A DNA stretch of 64,000 bases from CAVRQM01 sp963838805 (GTDB lineage: Bacteria > Pseudomonadota > Alphaproteobacteria > Acetobacterales > Acetobacteraceae). The notes under the pieces are model-generated. The model searched no databases. It was not told where the DNA came from and saw nothing but the letters and a program-made list of their open reading frames with translations. The DNA lies in the NCBI GenBank assembly GCA_963838805.1, contig CAWISK010000009.1:62001-126000 (forward strand), in the 5' to 3' direction. Shown in pieces: positions 37,344 to 48,911 of the stretch (the first letter of the stretch is position 1; each line of letters starts with the position of its first letter). The translations under genes and the position numbers were made by a program.

Positions 37344-38610
37344 CTAGTGCTCGGTGCGCCTCGTTCGGCCTCCGGTGGCGGTTTGCGGCAGGAAGATCAC
37401 GTCCCGCGGCACCAGACGCTCGCCATTGGCCTCCAGCACCGGACCTTGCCGCGGCAGCAGGATGTATTCCGCGCCGCGACCCCACATGCCGCCGGCGCGC
37501 CGCTCCGCCTCGGCGCCCCAGCCGAAGAACAGGTCGGCGCGTGCCGGTCCGCGGATGGCGCCGCCGGTATCCTGCGCCAGCATCAGCTGCTGGACCTTGC
37601 GTCCCGCCACCGGGTCGCGCGTGTCGATCCACAGCGGCGCGCCGAGCGGGATGAAGCGCGGATCGATCGCTGCCGAGCGCAGGGGCGTGAGCGGCAGGCC
37701 GAGCGCGCCGATCGGCCCCTCGTCGGGCCGCAAATCGGGCATCTCGCGAAAGAACACGTAGGACGGATTGGCGTCCATCACGGCACGGCTTTCGACCGGA
37801 TGATCGTACAGCCACTGGCGCACGTCCTGCATCGAGAGCTGCCGCGCCGTCAGCTCGCCGCGCCGCACCAGCAGGCGGCCGATATCGACGAAGGGCTGTC
37901 CGTTCTGCGCCGCGTAGCCGACGCGCAGCATGTGTCCGTCCGGCAGCATCACCCGCCCGCTGCCCTGGATTTGCAGGAAGAACAGCGAAACCGGGTCGGA
38001 CAGCCAGGCCAGGACCGGGCTCTTTCCCTCCAGGGCTCCGTCCTCGATCACGGTGCGATCGTAGTAAGGTTCCAGCCGATGCCCGGCCATGCGGCCGAAC
38101 ACGCGCCGACCCGGCAACCCCGGCGTGGCCGGCGCCAGCGTCGCCTGCACGAGGTCGGGCGGCGTGGCGAACAGTGGCGTGGCACAGCTCGCGCTGGGCG
38201 CCAGGGCGCCCGCGAGCTCCGGCTCGTAATAGCCGGTGAACAGGGGATCGGGCCGGTAATTGTCGCTGACCCTGTAGGTCTGGAAGTTCTCCTCCAGGAA
38301 GTCGCGCGCCCTCGCGTCGGTGCGGATGCGCTGCTGTCGCGCCACGAGGCAGGCCTGCGTCCATTGGCCCGCCGTCCCGCCCAGCCGGGCCGCTTCGCCC
38401 TCGCCGCCCAGGGATTGGTCCGGAGCCATGTGCGTCAATTTCGCGCAGTTGCGCAGCAGCGCCGGCATCATCGCCGCCTGATGACCGATGCTCCATCCCT
38501 GGAACCGTCCCGAACGGGACGGGGGTCAGCGTCAGCCTGTCAGGCTCGTTCACGGCGCAGGCCGCGAGAGCCAGCAGCACAGCCAGACCAGGCAGGCGGA
38601 CCCGCTTCAT
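37344..38610 (-). CDS. mltA: Membrane-bound lytic murein transglycosylase A (frameshifted)
   Basis: Cleaves the MurNAc-GlcNAc bond of peptidoglycan to give 1,6-anhydro ends. N-terminal lipoprotein signal LAVLLALAACAVN (lipobox LAAC). The MltA domain has FTGYYEPEL, FFLQIQGSGRV and the 3D-domain active part DTGGAIRGPARADLFFGWG, with the catalytic Asp near the C-terminus. The frame changes near 38497; removing one G gives VPGWSIGHQAAMMPALL. The intact length is about 421 residues. It is separated by 101 nt from the upstream peptidase gene and is probably not part of the sugar operon. Confidence 0.9.
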
Positions 38611-38711
38611 GCCGTGCCCCTCGCGAGGATATGTCCGGCGGCGAGACAGAACCGCCCAGACCTACCATCGCGCTTGATGAACCGGCAATGACTCTCGCGC
38701 CTGCGAGCGGC

Positions 38712-39851
38712 TCAGGCAGTGACCCAGGTCACCGGGCAGGCCGTGTGCTCGAAATCGGTCAGCACCTCGCATCCGGTCGCGGTGACGCGGATCATCCATT
38801 CGGTGCGCACGCCGCCGATCTCCGGGTCGTAGGCGCCCGGCTCGACCATCAGCACCATGTCCGGCCGCAAATTGTCCGTTTCGTACGGGACCAGGCGCGG
38901 GTGTTCATGGACCGAGGTGCCGATACCGTGGCCGGTATGGTGGGGATAGGCGAAGCCGGAGCGTGCCACGTGCTCGCGCACCTGCCGGTCCAGTTCGGCG
39001 ACGGGCAGGCCGGGCCGGATGATCCCGACCGCAAGGCTCAGCGCCCCTTTTGCCGCGGCGAACAGCCGCTCGTAGGCGGGCGTCGGCGGCCCCACCATGA
39101 GTGCGGCACAGCTATCGCCCCAATAGCCGGCAACTCGCGGCGCCAGGTCGCACAGCACGGGGTCGCCCGCCTCGATCACCCGGTCGATAGGCCAGCCGGT
39201 GAAGCCCGCGGTGCGGGCGCGGCCGGAGAGGAAGTCGCCAGTGACCGGCACGCGCTCGCCGGCGAATTGTTCCATCGCCAGGCGAATGTCAGCGAATACC
39301 GCCAGTTCGCTCCGCCCCGCCGCCACCGCGCGCAGGAAGGAGCGCTGGCCGATCGCGGCTGCCTCCGCCGATCGACGTAAAAGGGCCAGTTCCGTTGAGG
39401 TCTTGGTGGCGCGCGCCTGGCGCAGGGACGGGGTGATGTTGGCGCGCGTGCCGTGCTCGGGCAGCACGTCGAGCAGGCTGGCCACGAATGTCTCGGGCTC
39501 GACCGCCAGCCGCCCGGCCACCCCCAGCCGCTTCACAAGGCCCGCGACGCCGGCGCGGAAATTGTCCAGCATGCTGGCCGGGTGATCCCAGGCGTAGCCT
39601 TCGTACAGCTCGACCGTCCCGACATGCGCGGCCCGCGCCGCCATCGTCTCGACATTGGGCGCGACCAGCCCGGCCGAACCGTCCGCAGCGATCAGTGCCA
39701 GTGTCGGTCCGCCGGCGAAGGGCGAGGGGCCGGCCTCGATCGGCACGACATGGCCGGTGGCATAGCAGACCGTGTCCGGCCCGGTCAGCACCGCCCAATC
39801 CGCTCCCGCCTCGCGCAGGCTCGCGGCCGTCCGTTGCAGGCGCTCGTCCAT
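38712..39851 (-). CDS. M24-family metallopeptidase (Xaa-Pro aminopeptidase/creatinase-like)
   Basis: A 379-residue pita-bread-fold enzyme with a creatinase-like N-terminal domain (1-150) and a C-terminal M24 domain. The metal ligands can be seen: D in LCDLAP, D in YWGDSC, H in HTGHGIGTSVHEHP, E in MVEPGAY and E in VRTEWMI. GGGAG precedes the ATG. It is the last gene of the phyH2-importer operon, 15 nt after the permease. It may hydrolyse an amide-linked ligand taken up by that importer instead of a dipeptide; this is inference. Confidence 0.88.
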   Translation of the reverse strand: MDERLQRTAASLREAGADWAVLTGPDTVCYATGHVVPIEAGPSPFAGGPTLALIAADGSAGLVAPNVETMAARAAHVGTVELYEGYAWDHPASMLDNFRAGVAGLVKRLGVAGRLAVEPETFVASLLDVLPEHGTRANITPSLRQARATKTSTELALLRRSAEAAAIGQRSFLRAVAAGRSELAVFADIRLAMEQFAGERVPVTGDFLSGRARTAGFTGWPIDRVIEAGDPVLCDLAPRVAGYWGDSCAALMVGPPTPAYERLFAAAKGALSLAVGIIRPGLPVAELDRQVREHVARSGFAYPHHTGHGIGTSVHEHPRLVPYETDNLRPDMVLMVEPGAYDPEIGGVRTEWMIRVTATGCEVLTDFEHTACPVTWVTA

Positions 39852-39866
39852 GTCGGAGACTCCCGG

Positions 39867-40834
39867 TCAGGTGGCAAAGGCGGCGGCGCGGCGCCTGCGG
39901 GCCTGCTCGCTCGCGGCGTTCACGGCGAGGGCCGCGAGCAGGATCACGCCGTAGACGACTTGCAGCCAGAAGATCGAGACCTGCGCCAAGGTCAGCAGGT
40001 TCTGCACCAGGAACAGCAGCGCGCCGCCGCAGGCGGCACCCAGCAGCCCGCCGCGCCCGCCCGCCAGAGACACGCCGCCCAGTGCGGCACCGGCAATCGA
40101 GGTCAGCGTGTATGGCACGCCCACCGAGGGATCGGCCGAACCGAGGACGGAGGTGAAGGCCAGCCCCGCCAGCGCCGCGAGCACGCCGGAGATGACATAG
40201 GCGATCATCCGGACCCGGATCACCGGGACGCCCGCCGTGTAGGCCGCCCGGTCGTCGCCGCCGACGGCCAGCAGGTTGCGCCGATAGGCGAGCACCGACA
40301 GCGCGATCCACGCGAGGGCGATCAGCAGCATCAACAGCAGCGGGCCGGGCACGCCGCCGACGTCGGCCGACCAGGCACGCAGCCAGGCGGGTGCCGTGCC
40401 ACCCGCCGTGGGCAGGATTTCCAGCGTCAGTCCCTGGAAGGCCAGGAAGGTGCCCAATGTCGCAATGATCGGCTGCACCCGCAGCCAGCAGACCAGCAAG
40501 CCGTTCAGCAGCCCGGCGGTGACACCCATCGCCAGCGTGGCCCCCAGCATCGGCAGCGGCCCGTCCAGCCCGGCCGGCACCAGCACCGCCACCAGCACCG
40601 CGTTCACGAGGCCGGCCAACGGTCCCACGGAGAGATCGATCCCGCCGTCACCGGACAGGATCGGCACCGCCTGCGCCATCGCCGTCACCATGAACGGCGT
40701 CGCCGCCGCCAGCACCTGCGCCCAGTTGGACGGATCGGCGAAGGACGGGTTGAGGACGATGTTGAGCACAATCGTCAGCAGCGCGGTCGCCAGCACCGGT
40801 ACCGCATAGACACGCTGGCGCAACCAGTGCCGGG

Positions 40835-40838
<4 letters not shown>
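39867..40838 (-). CDS. Sugar ABC transporter permease (RbsC-like), locus 2b
   Basis: A 323-residue polytopic membrane protein with GGIDLSVGPLAGL, QPIIATLGTFLAF and ALGGVSLAGGRGGLLG motifs. It overlaps the ATPase stop by four bases (ATGA). With the permease at 42379 it gives two RbsC-type subunits for one ATPase, so the importer is probably a heterodimer, as in AI-2 (LsrCD) and similar systems. Confidence 0.9.
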
Positions 40839-42378
<1,540 letters not shown>

Positions 42379-42382
<4 letters not shown>

Positions 42383-43353
42383 ACCCGGACCCTGACATGG
42401 CTCTGCCGGCCGGATACGCCCACCAAAACCACGATCAGGATGCCGAGAAAAATCTGCTGCCCCGGCTGATCGAGGCCGAGGCCGATCAGCAGCGTCGTCA
42501 GCTCTGTGATGATGAGGCAGCCGGCGATGGTGCGCGCATAGCCTCCCCGGCCGCCGGTCAGCGGGGTGCCGCCCACGACCACGGCCGCGATGGTCATGAA
42601 CAGGTACGGCTCGCCGACGCCGGGATCGGCGGCGCCGCTGAACCCGGCCAGCAGCACGCCGGCAATCGCCGCGAAGGCGGCGCTGATCGCATAGGCCGTC
42701 ATCCAGACCGCAAGCGTCGGCAGGCGCGCGAGGCGCGCGGCCAACGGGTTCGCGCCCACCGCATAGATGAACCGGCCCGGCACGGTGGAATGCTGCAACA
42801 GGATCATCGCCGCACTCAGGACGATCCAGCCCACCACGGCCCCCGGCAGCGGGATCGGCCCGGTATGGCCGATCACCGACACGGCATCGCCCAGCCAGTC
42901 CGGCACGGTGCCGCCGGCCTGGCCGCGTGTGTAGGCCAGGATGCCGCCCAGCAGGATGGAGCCGGTGGCCAGGGTCACGATGAGTGGATGCACGTTCATG
43001 GCGCGCGCCAGCCAGCCGTTCAGCAGCCCGATGGCGATCGCGGCAGCCAGAACGAAGGCCAGCGCCGCCGCGAACGGCCAGCCATCGCCGTAGAGCTGGG
43101 TCAGCGCCACGTCGGCGAAGCCGATCACCGCCGGGATGGACAGGTCGATCCCGCCCAGCACGATCGTCAGCGTCTGTCCCGCCGCGGCGATGCCGAGCAG
43201 GCTCGACAGCAGCAGCAGCGAGCGCAGGCTGCCCAGGCTGAGATAGCCCGGCACCAGCAGGCCGGTGACGAGGAAGATCCCCATAACCAGCAGTGCCAGC
43301 GCGGCCAGGGGACCAATCCCCCGGCCGCGCCCGATGGTGGGTGTGCCGCTCAG
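42379..43353 (-). CDS. Sugar ABC transporter permease (RbsC-like), locus 2a
   Basis: Membrane subunit with GGIDLSIPAVIGFADV, VHPLIVTLATGSI and VVGGTPLTGGRGG motifs. The 3' end overlaps the ATPase start (ATGA). No ATG, GTG or TTG lies near the binding-protein stop; a CTG at 43353 would give a CTGA overlap like the coupled starts elsewhere in the operon and yields 324 residues. The first ATG in frame is at 43284, inside the first TM segment (LLVMGIFLV), which would remove part of that helix. The CTG start is therefore preferred but unproven. Confidence 0.85.
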
Positions 43354-44552
43354 GGCTGCAACGCGACGCTGAGCTTCTCCCCGCCGCTGAACAGCGGATC
43401 GAAGAAGCTGTCGGGCACCGCCCGCCCGTCGGGCGGATCGGCGAAGCAGGTGCTCTGCACCGTCATCGTCGGCTTGTACCACTGGTCGAGGTTCTGGTCG
43501 GTGATCTCCGGCAGCGGATACAGGATCGTGCTGACGGCGGGATGCTGGCCGTTCAGCATCCGTGCCGCGATCAGGAACGCCTCATAGACGGCGGGCGCCC
43601 CGCCCTGCGACAGCGAGAAGCTGCTCAGCTTGTTCTGTTTCCAATAGGCGATGAAGCTGCAATCGCCGGGCAGGCCGTTGATCTTGGCCGCCGGCCGTCC
43701 CGATTGCGCCAGCGCCTGTGCCGCGGCCACACCCGTCAGGCCGCTGTCCCAGATCCCGTCGATGCGCTGCGGATGCGTGGCGAGGAACTTCAGCATCGCC
43801 GATTTCGCGACCGAGGGCGTCCACATGCCGGTGACTTCGCCGATCACCTTGATGCCGGGGTGCTGCTTGAATACGTCGAGCGCCGCCTGCCGCCGCGCCA
43901 CGGTCGGAGCCAGCCCCGGCACGCCGTTGATCAGCACGACATTGCCCTTGCCGCCCAGCGCGTCGGCCAGCCAGCGCGCGGTCTGCAAGCCGCCGTAGTA
44001 TTCGTTGAAATCGATGTTGACCGCATCCTTGCATGTCACCGGCGACTCGACCGAGATGAACAGCACGCCCTTCTCGCGCGCATCATGCACGCCGGAGCAC
44101 AAGCCGGTGGGCGAGGAGGGGATGCTCAGGATCACGTTGCAGCCCTGGCGTACCATGTTGTTGAGCTGGGAGAGCTGCACGTCGATATTGTTGTTCGAAT
44201 TGGTCACGATCAGGTCCGGCTTGGCCAGCCCGGCCTTCGCGTATTGCGCGACCAGCTTCTGCGCCTCGGCCAGTGCGGCCGCGCGCCAGTTGTTGCCCTG
44301 ATAGGAATCGTTATAGCAGAACTGCCAGGGCCCTTTGGGCGGTGTCCAATCCTTGTACGGGTCGGCCGCGACCTGCGAGAAATACCAATAGCCGTCATAA
44401 TATCTGTGCAGGCTCTCCGGCACCATCTGCATGGCGCGCGCGTGCTCCTGCGCGCTTTCGGCGGCTGGCGCCTGGGCGCCCCATCCAGCCAGGATCAACC
44501 CAAGCATGAGTGCGCCGGCCAATAGCCGCGCGGGGAGGGGGCGCCAGTTCAT
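43350..44552 (-). CDS. Sugar-type ABC transporter substrate-binding protein, locus 2
   Basis: A 400-residue periplasmic binding protein (Peripla_BP_4) with a Sec signal ending APAAES. Distinctive parts are YYDGYWYFSQVAADPYKDW, TNSNNNIDVQLSQLNNMV, SIPSSPTGLC and DCSFIAYWKQNK. It is longer than RbsB (about 300) because of an extra N-terminal segment and a C-terminal tail. Four cysteines suggest disulfides. AGGAG lies before the ATG. It lies 50 nt after phyH2 and overlaps the permease. Ligand unknown. Confidence 0.88.
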   Translation of the reverse strand: MNWRPLPARLLAGALMLGLILAGWGAQAPAAESAQEHARAMQMVPESLHRYYDGYWYFSQVAADPYKDWTPPKGPWQFCYNDSYQGNNWRAAALAEAQKLVAQYAKAGLAKPDLIVTNSNNNIDVQLSQLNNMVRQGCNVILSIPSSPTGLCSGVHDAREKGVLFISVESPVTCKDAVNIDFNEYYGGLQTARWLADALGGKGNVVLINGVPGLAPTVARRQAALDVFKQHPGIKVIGEVTGMWTPSVAKSAMLKFLATHPQRIDGIWDSGLTGVAAAQALAQSGRPAAKINGLPGDCSFIAYWKQNKLSSFSLSQGGAPAVYEAFLIAARMLNGQHPAVSTILYPLPEITDQNLDQWYKPTMTVQSTCFADPPDGRAVPDSFFDPLFSGGEKLSVALQP

Positions 44553-44602
44553 GGCTTATGTCTCCTGTTGTGTTCTGGACGTTCCGGCGTCGGCAAGCGG
44601 TG

Positions 44603-45478
44603 TCAGGCAGCTTCCTTGCGGCCGAAGAAGCGGTGCTTCGCGCTCGCCTGGTTTTCGTAGATCGAGCCTTGATGCGGTGCGGGCGGCAGCGGCATCCGCA
44701 CCGGAACCGGTGCCAGGCGCGGCGTGATCGTGGGCGATCCCGAGATCAGGCGCGAATCGAACTCCGCCAGATCGGGTATGCCGGAGAGCGGGAAGGAATC
44801 CGCCGCCGCGAACTCGTACAGCAGCAGCGTGCGCGACTTGTCCGACAGGTTCTGCGCCGAGCCATGCACCGTGCGGCAATGATGAAAGCTCATCGACCCG
44901 GCCCGCCCGACCACCGGCACCGCGCGGGAGAAGTCCAGATCGACCGCGGTCGGGTCCATCGCCCCGCAGAAATAGCCGTCGGCGTGATGGTCGAACACGG
45001 GGCCGGCCTGCGTGCCGGGGATCATCAGCATCGCCCCGTTCTCGACCGTGCAATCGTCCAGCATGATGCCCACGGCCAAAAGATCGTCGTTGGTGGCGGG
45101 ATAGAAGGCCCAGTCCTGGTGCCACTCGACGGGCGCGCCGCCGGCGGGCGCCTTCAGGTTGATCTTCGATCCCTGCAACCGGACACCCTCCTGCCCCAGC
45201 AGCGCTTGCAAAATCGAGACCAGCTTCGGCGAGCGCGCGAGATCCACAAAGGCCGGATTGAATTTGTGCGGCGTCTTGATCCGCCGCACGCGCGGTGCAT
45301 CCGGCCGGTGATCGGGCTCCAGGTCGTAGATTTCGGTATGGGCGGTCAGGCCGCGCGCGCCCTCGAGCATGGCGGCGACAGTCTGACGCAGCGCCGTCAG
45401 CTCCTGCGCATCGAGCACATCCTCGACCACCAGCCAGCCCTGCTCGCGATAGACCTGAACCGCCCGCTCGTCGATCAT
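44603..45478 (-). CDS. Phytanoyl-CoA dioxygenase family Fe(II)/2-oxoglutarate enzyme 2
   Basis: A 291-residue PhyH-type oxygenase. Metal ligands are H120-x-D122 (VEWHQDWAFYP) and H205 (CRTVHGSAQN), with R216 for 2-oxoglutarate. It shares layout with the enzyme at 27565 but not close sequence, so the two probably act on different compounds. GGGGAGG is 8 nt before the ATG at 45478; the ATG at 45535 would place the operator inside the coding region. It is the first gene of the operon phyH-SBP-permease-ATPase-permease-M24. Confidence 0.88.
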   Translation of the reverse strand: MIDERAVQVYREQGWLVVEDVLDAQELTALRQTVAAMLEGARGLTAHTEIYDLEPDHRPDAPRVRRIKTPHKFNPAFVDLARSPKLVSILQALLGQEGVRLQGSKINLKAPAGGAPVEWHQDWAFYPATNDDLLAVGIMLDDCTVENGAMLMIPGTQAGPVFDHHADGYFCGAMDPTAVDLDFSRAVPVVGRAGSMSFHHCRTVHGSAQNLSDKSRTLLLYEFAAADSFPLSGIPDLAEFDSRLISGSPTITPRLAPVPVRMPLPPAPHQGSIYENQASAKHRFFGRKEAA

Positions 45479-45504
45479 TGCAGCCTCCCCTCCGATCGTG
45501 TATG

Positions 45505-45520
45505 ATGTTAGCGCTGTCAT
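45505..45520. promoter_or_regulatory. LacI-type operator, locus 2
   Basis: ATGTTAGCGCTGTCAT, a 16-bp near-palindrome (12 of 16 positions symmetric) with the AGCGCT core and central CG typical of LacI/GalR operators. It lies 27 nt before phyH2 and 57 nt before lacI2. A second half-like TTAGCGC follows at 45520, so binding may extend over two sites. Confidence 0.65.
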
Positions 45521-45576
45521 TAGCGCGGATGTCAAGGCCTCTCCCGTGGCGTCGGTTGCATGTTACGAGGGAGCGC

Positions 45577-46588
45577 ATGGGAGCGCACGACACAGAGAGC
45601 GATCGCAGGCCGCGCCTGGACGAGGTGGCGGCCTTGGCAGGCACATCGACCATCACCGTTTCGCGCGCGCTGCGCCAGCCCGACAAAGTGGCGCCCGGCG
45701 ACTCTGGAGCGCGTGATGGACGCGGTGCGCTCGCTCGGCTACGTGCCCAACCTTGCGGCGAGCAGCCTCGCCTCGCGGCGCAGCGGGATCGTGGCGGTGC
45801 TGGTTCCCACTATTGGCAACTCGATCTTCGCCGAGACGGTGCAGGGCATCGCCGATGCGGCGCGGCCGCGAGGATTGCAGATCCTGCTCGGCGATTACGC
45901 CTATTCCGACACGCAGGAACAGGATCTGTTGCGCGCAGTTGCGGGGCGTCAGCCCGAGGCGGTGGTGGTGATCGGCCTGGTGCGTGATCCGGCGGCCAGG
46001 GTGCTGCTGCGCGGGCTGCGCGTGCCGGTGGTCGAGACATGGGATCTGTCCCCCGATCCCGTAGACATGGCCGTGGGCTTCTCCAATGCCGCCGTGGGCG
46101 CGGCGATGGCGCGGCACATGCTGCAAGGTGGCCGGCGTCGCTTCGCGTTCGTGGGTGGCAGCGACGCGCGCGCCGCCGCCCGCGCTGACGGGTTCGCATC
46201 GGAGATCCGCGCCGCCGGCCTGCCGCTGCCGATGGTCGATTGCGCGACCGGCATCAGCATCGCCGAGGGTAGGCGGGCGCTCGCGCGCATCCTCGATCAT
46301 GCGCCCGAGACAGACGCGATCTTTCTCGCGACCGACGTGCTGGCGGTCGGGGCATTGCTCGAATGCCAGGCGCGCGGCATCGCCGTGCCGCGGCGGCTGG
46401 CGCTTTCGGGCCTCGGCGATCTCGAACTGGGCCGCGAATTGTCGCCGGCACTGACCACCGTGAGCGTCGGCGGCTACGAGATCGGCCATCGCGCGGGCCT
46501 CGCCCTGCTGGCGCGACTGGCGGGCGAGGCAAGCGAGCCGCGCATCGTCGATCTGGGATTCACCCTCATCGTCCGCGACAGCACCTGA
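45577..46588 (+). CDS. LacI-family transcriptional regulator 2 (frameshifted)
   Basis: A regulator of about 337 residues. The helix-turn-helix LDEVAALAGTSTITVSRALRQPDKV is at residues 14-38. The sensor domain includes GIVAVLVPTIGNSIFAETVQGI and DAIFLATDVLAVGALLECQARGI. The frame changes near 45702 at the hinge; removing one G gives VAPATLERVMDAVRSLGYVPN, a classical LacI hinge. An ACGAGGG ribosome site precedes ATG 45577. It is divergent from the phyH2 operon across a LacI-type operator, so it probably represses both directions. Confidence 0.92.
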
Positions 46589-46631
46589 CGGCCTCGCCGA
46601 CGACGGACCAACTCGCTGAAAGGATACCGCC

Positions 46632-47598
46632 ATGGCGCTGCCGGTTGGCATTACCGAGAACGGTGTGCTGCACACCAACTCCGATCCGCCGCTTGACCTG
46701 GAAACGAAGTTCCGCATGGTCCGCGACGCGGGTGTGTTCGACTACATCGACAAGACGCCCGAACCCGAACTCGTTCCGGACTACCTTCGTCTCGCCGAGA
46801 AATACGCGCTGCCGGTGCGGGCCGGCGGCTGGTACTACACGCTGGGCCGCGACGAGGCGCTGCTGGAGCGCAACCTGCGCACGGGTGCTGCCCTCGGCAG
46901 CGCGGTGCATAACGTGCAGATCATGATGCACCACGCCGACGGCCATCTGGTCTCCGACGACGAGGTGGCCGCGATCTATCTGCGCGCGGCCGAACTCGGC
47001 GAGCAAATCGGCTGCCTGCCCGCCTTCGAGGTGCATGTGAACATGTGGTCGGAGGATTTCCGCCGAGTCGAGCGCGTGGCCGATCTGGTCGAGGCGCGCG
47101 GGGCCACGTTCCGCATGACGCTCGACCACAGCCACGTCATCTTCAAGATCGACAATCCGACAGAGCAGGAGGTGTTCGACATCGCGGCCGCCGTCGCCTC
47201 CGGCGAACTCGTGCTCGATCCGCGCCTGAAGGGCGACATCTGTTCGACGATGGATCGAGCGCGGCCTGGTTTGGCACGCGCACGCCCGCTCGACCGTGCC
47301 GAACAATCCGCGCAACATCATGTCGCAGCATCCTGATGGCAGCGTGGGGCGCGGCATCCAGTATCCGTTCCGGCGCCCGGATCCCGGCACCTATCACGCC
47401 GACTGGGACGAAGCAGCGCTGGAGCCGTGGAAGCTTGTGGTGCGGCGCCTGCTCGCCTGGCACGCGGCGCATCCGTCGAGCCCGCTCGGCCAGATGTCGA
47501 TGGAGTTCATTCCCTTCCCCGACTATGGCGCGGGCGGGCGCTATTCGATCTTCGACAACGCCGTGGCGTGCGCGTCCTGGGTGCGCGGCATCATGTGA
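46632..47598 (+). CDS. Sugar isomerase/epimerase, xylose-isomerase-like TIM barrel 2 (frameshifted)
   Basis: A barrel protein of about 321 residues. Features include AGGWYYTLGRDE, VHNVQIMMHHADGH, FEVHVNMWSEDF, TLDHSHVIFKI and, after the frame change, GLVWHAHARSTVPNN, with several His/Glu/Asp metal-ligand positions. The frame changes near 47256; removing one G gives CSTMIERGLVWHAH. AAGGAT is placed well before the ATG. It follows lacI2 by 43 nt, likely in one transcript, and is the forward arm of locus 2. Function is inferred from fold and context. Confidence 0.75.
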
Positions 47599-47612
47599 CC
47601 CGGCGCCGTGGT

Positions 47613-48899
47613 TCAGGTCACGACTGCCCGGTGCGCAAAGCGCGGCTCGCGCCACGTGCCTGTGTCAAGGCAGCTCGTGAGCGCCTCCGCGGCGTCCCAG
47701 GCGTCCGCGTGGCGTAGATAGGCGGGCGCGAAGCCGAAGCGCATGATGTCGGGTTCACGGAAATCACCGATCACGCCCTGCGCCGCGAGGGCCTGCACCA
47801 CCGGATAGGCATGGGCGCAGGCGACGCTGACCTGGCTGCCGCGCAGGCGTGCTTCGCGCGGTGTCGCGATGGCGATCTGCTCGCCTGCCGGTCCCGCCGC
47901 TGCTTGCCATGCGTCGAGGCGTGCCATGAACAGCCCGGTCAGGGACAGGCTCTTTGCCCGCAACGCGGCAATCGAAAATCCCTCCAGCGCGTCGAGTGCG
48001 AACTCCACGCCGCGCATCGACAGGATTGGCTGCGTGCCGCACAGGAACTTCCTGATCCCGGCATCCGGGCGGAACCCGGTCTCGAAGGCGAACGGCGCCG
48101 CGTGACCCCACCAGCCCGACAGCGGCTGCCGTGCCGCATCGAGATGCCGGCGGGCGACCGATACGAAGGCAGGCGCGCCTGGACCGGCATTGACGTATTT
48201 GTAGGTGCAGCCCACGGCGAAATCGATCGCGTCGGCATCGAAGGCGATTGGCACCACGCCCACCGAGTGACACACATCCCAGATGACGAGCGCCCCCGCC
48301 TCCTGCGCGCGCCGCGTATCGCCGGCGAGGTCACGCAGCGCACCGGTGCGGAAATCGACATGCGACAGCACGACCGCGGCCACGCGCTCGTCCAGCAGCG
48401 ACTCCAGCGTGGGACCGTCCGTGCCGATCAAACGCATCCGGTGCCGGCCGCCGGCGGCGGCGATGGCGCCCTCGATCATGTAGAGGTCGGTCGGGAAGCT
48501 GCCCGCCTCGGCCACGATCACGTCGCGATCCGGCCGCAACCGCATCGCCGCGTGCAGCGCCTTGAACACATTGACCGAGGTCGTGTCGCAGACCACCGTC
48601 TGCCCGGGTGCCGCACCGATCAATGCCCCCACCCGATCGCCAAGCCGCAGCGGCAGCTCGAACCATCCGGCATCGTTCCAGCTGCGGATGAGCTGTTCGC
48701 CCCACTCGCGGCTGATGACGCGGGCCAGCCGTGCCGCCGCCTCGCGCGGCAGCGGTCCCAGCGAATTACCGTCGAGATAGATCACCCCATCCGGCAGGAC
48801 GAAGCGCTCCCGCAATCCTGCCAGCCCGTCGGCGGCGTCCCGCGCCACGCATTCGATGCGCGAGGCGGGCGGCGTCAACGCCTGCGGCGGATCCTCCAT
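47613..48899 (-). CDS. kynU: Kynureninase
   Basis: PLP enzyme that cleaves kynurenine to anthranilate and alanine in tryptophan degradation. N-terminal YLDGNSLGPLP (41-51), the PLP phosphate-binding CDTTSVNVFKAL, D208 in IWDVCHSVGVVP, the PLP lysine K234 in GCTYKYVNAGPGAP, and GWWGHAAPFAFE are all present. At 428 residues it has the normal length. No tryptophan dioxygenase or formamidase gene is next to it, so the rest of the pathway lies elsewhere. Confidence 0.94.
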   Translation of the reverse strand: MEDPPQALTPPASRIECVARDAADGLAGLRERFVLPDGVIYLDGNSLGPLPREAAARLARVISREWGEQLIRSWNDAGWFELPLRLGDRVGALIGAAPGQTVVCDTTSVNVFKALHAAMRLRPDRDVIVAEAGSFPTDLYMIEGAIAAAGGRHRMRLIGTDGPTLESLLDERVAAVVLSHVDFRTGALRDLAGDTRRAQEAGALVIWDVCHSVGVVPIAFDADAIDFAVGCTYKYVNAGPGAPAFVSVARRHLDAARQPLSGWWGHAAPFAFETGFRPDAGIRKFLCGTQPILSMRGVEFALDALEGFSIAALRAKSLSLTGLFMARLDAWQAAAGPAGEQIAIATPREARLRGSQVSVACAHAYPVVQALAAQGVIGDFREPDIMRFGFAPAYLRHADAWDAAEALTSCLDTGTWREPRFAHRAVVT

Positions 48900-48911
48900 C
48901 CGCGCGCCGGT

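Noticed and set aside
37347..39380. A 677-codon open frame opposite mltA and the M24 peptidase gene
   Set aside because: Antisense shadow of two recognised enzymes; composition is skewed and no domain can be seen.
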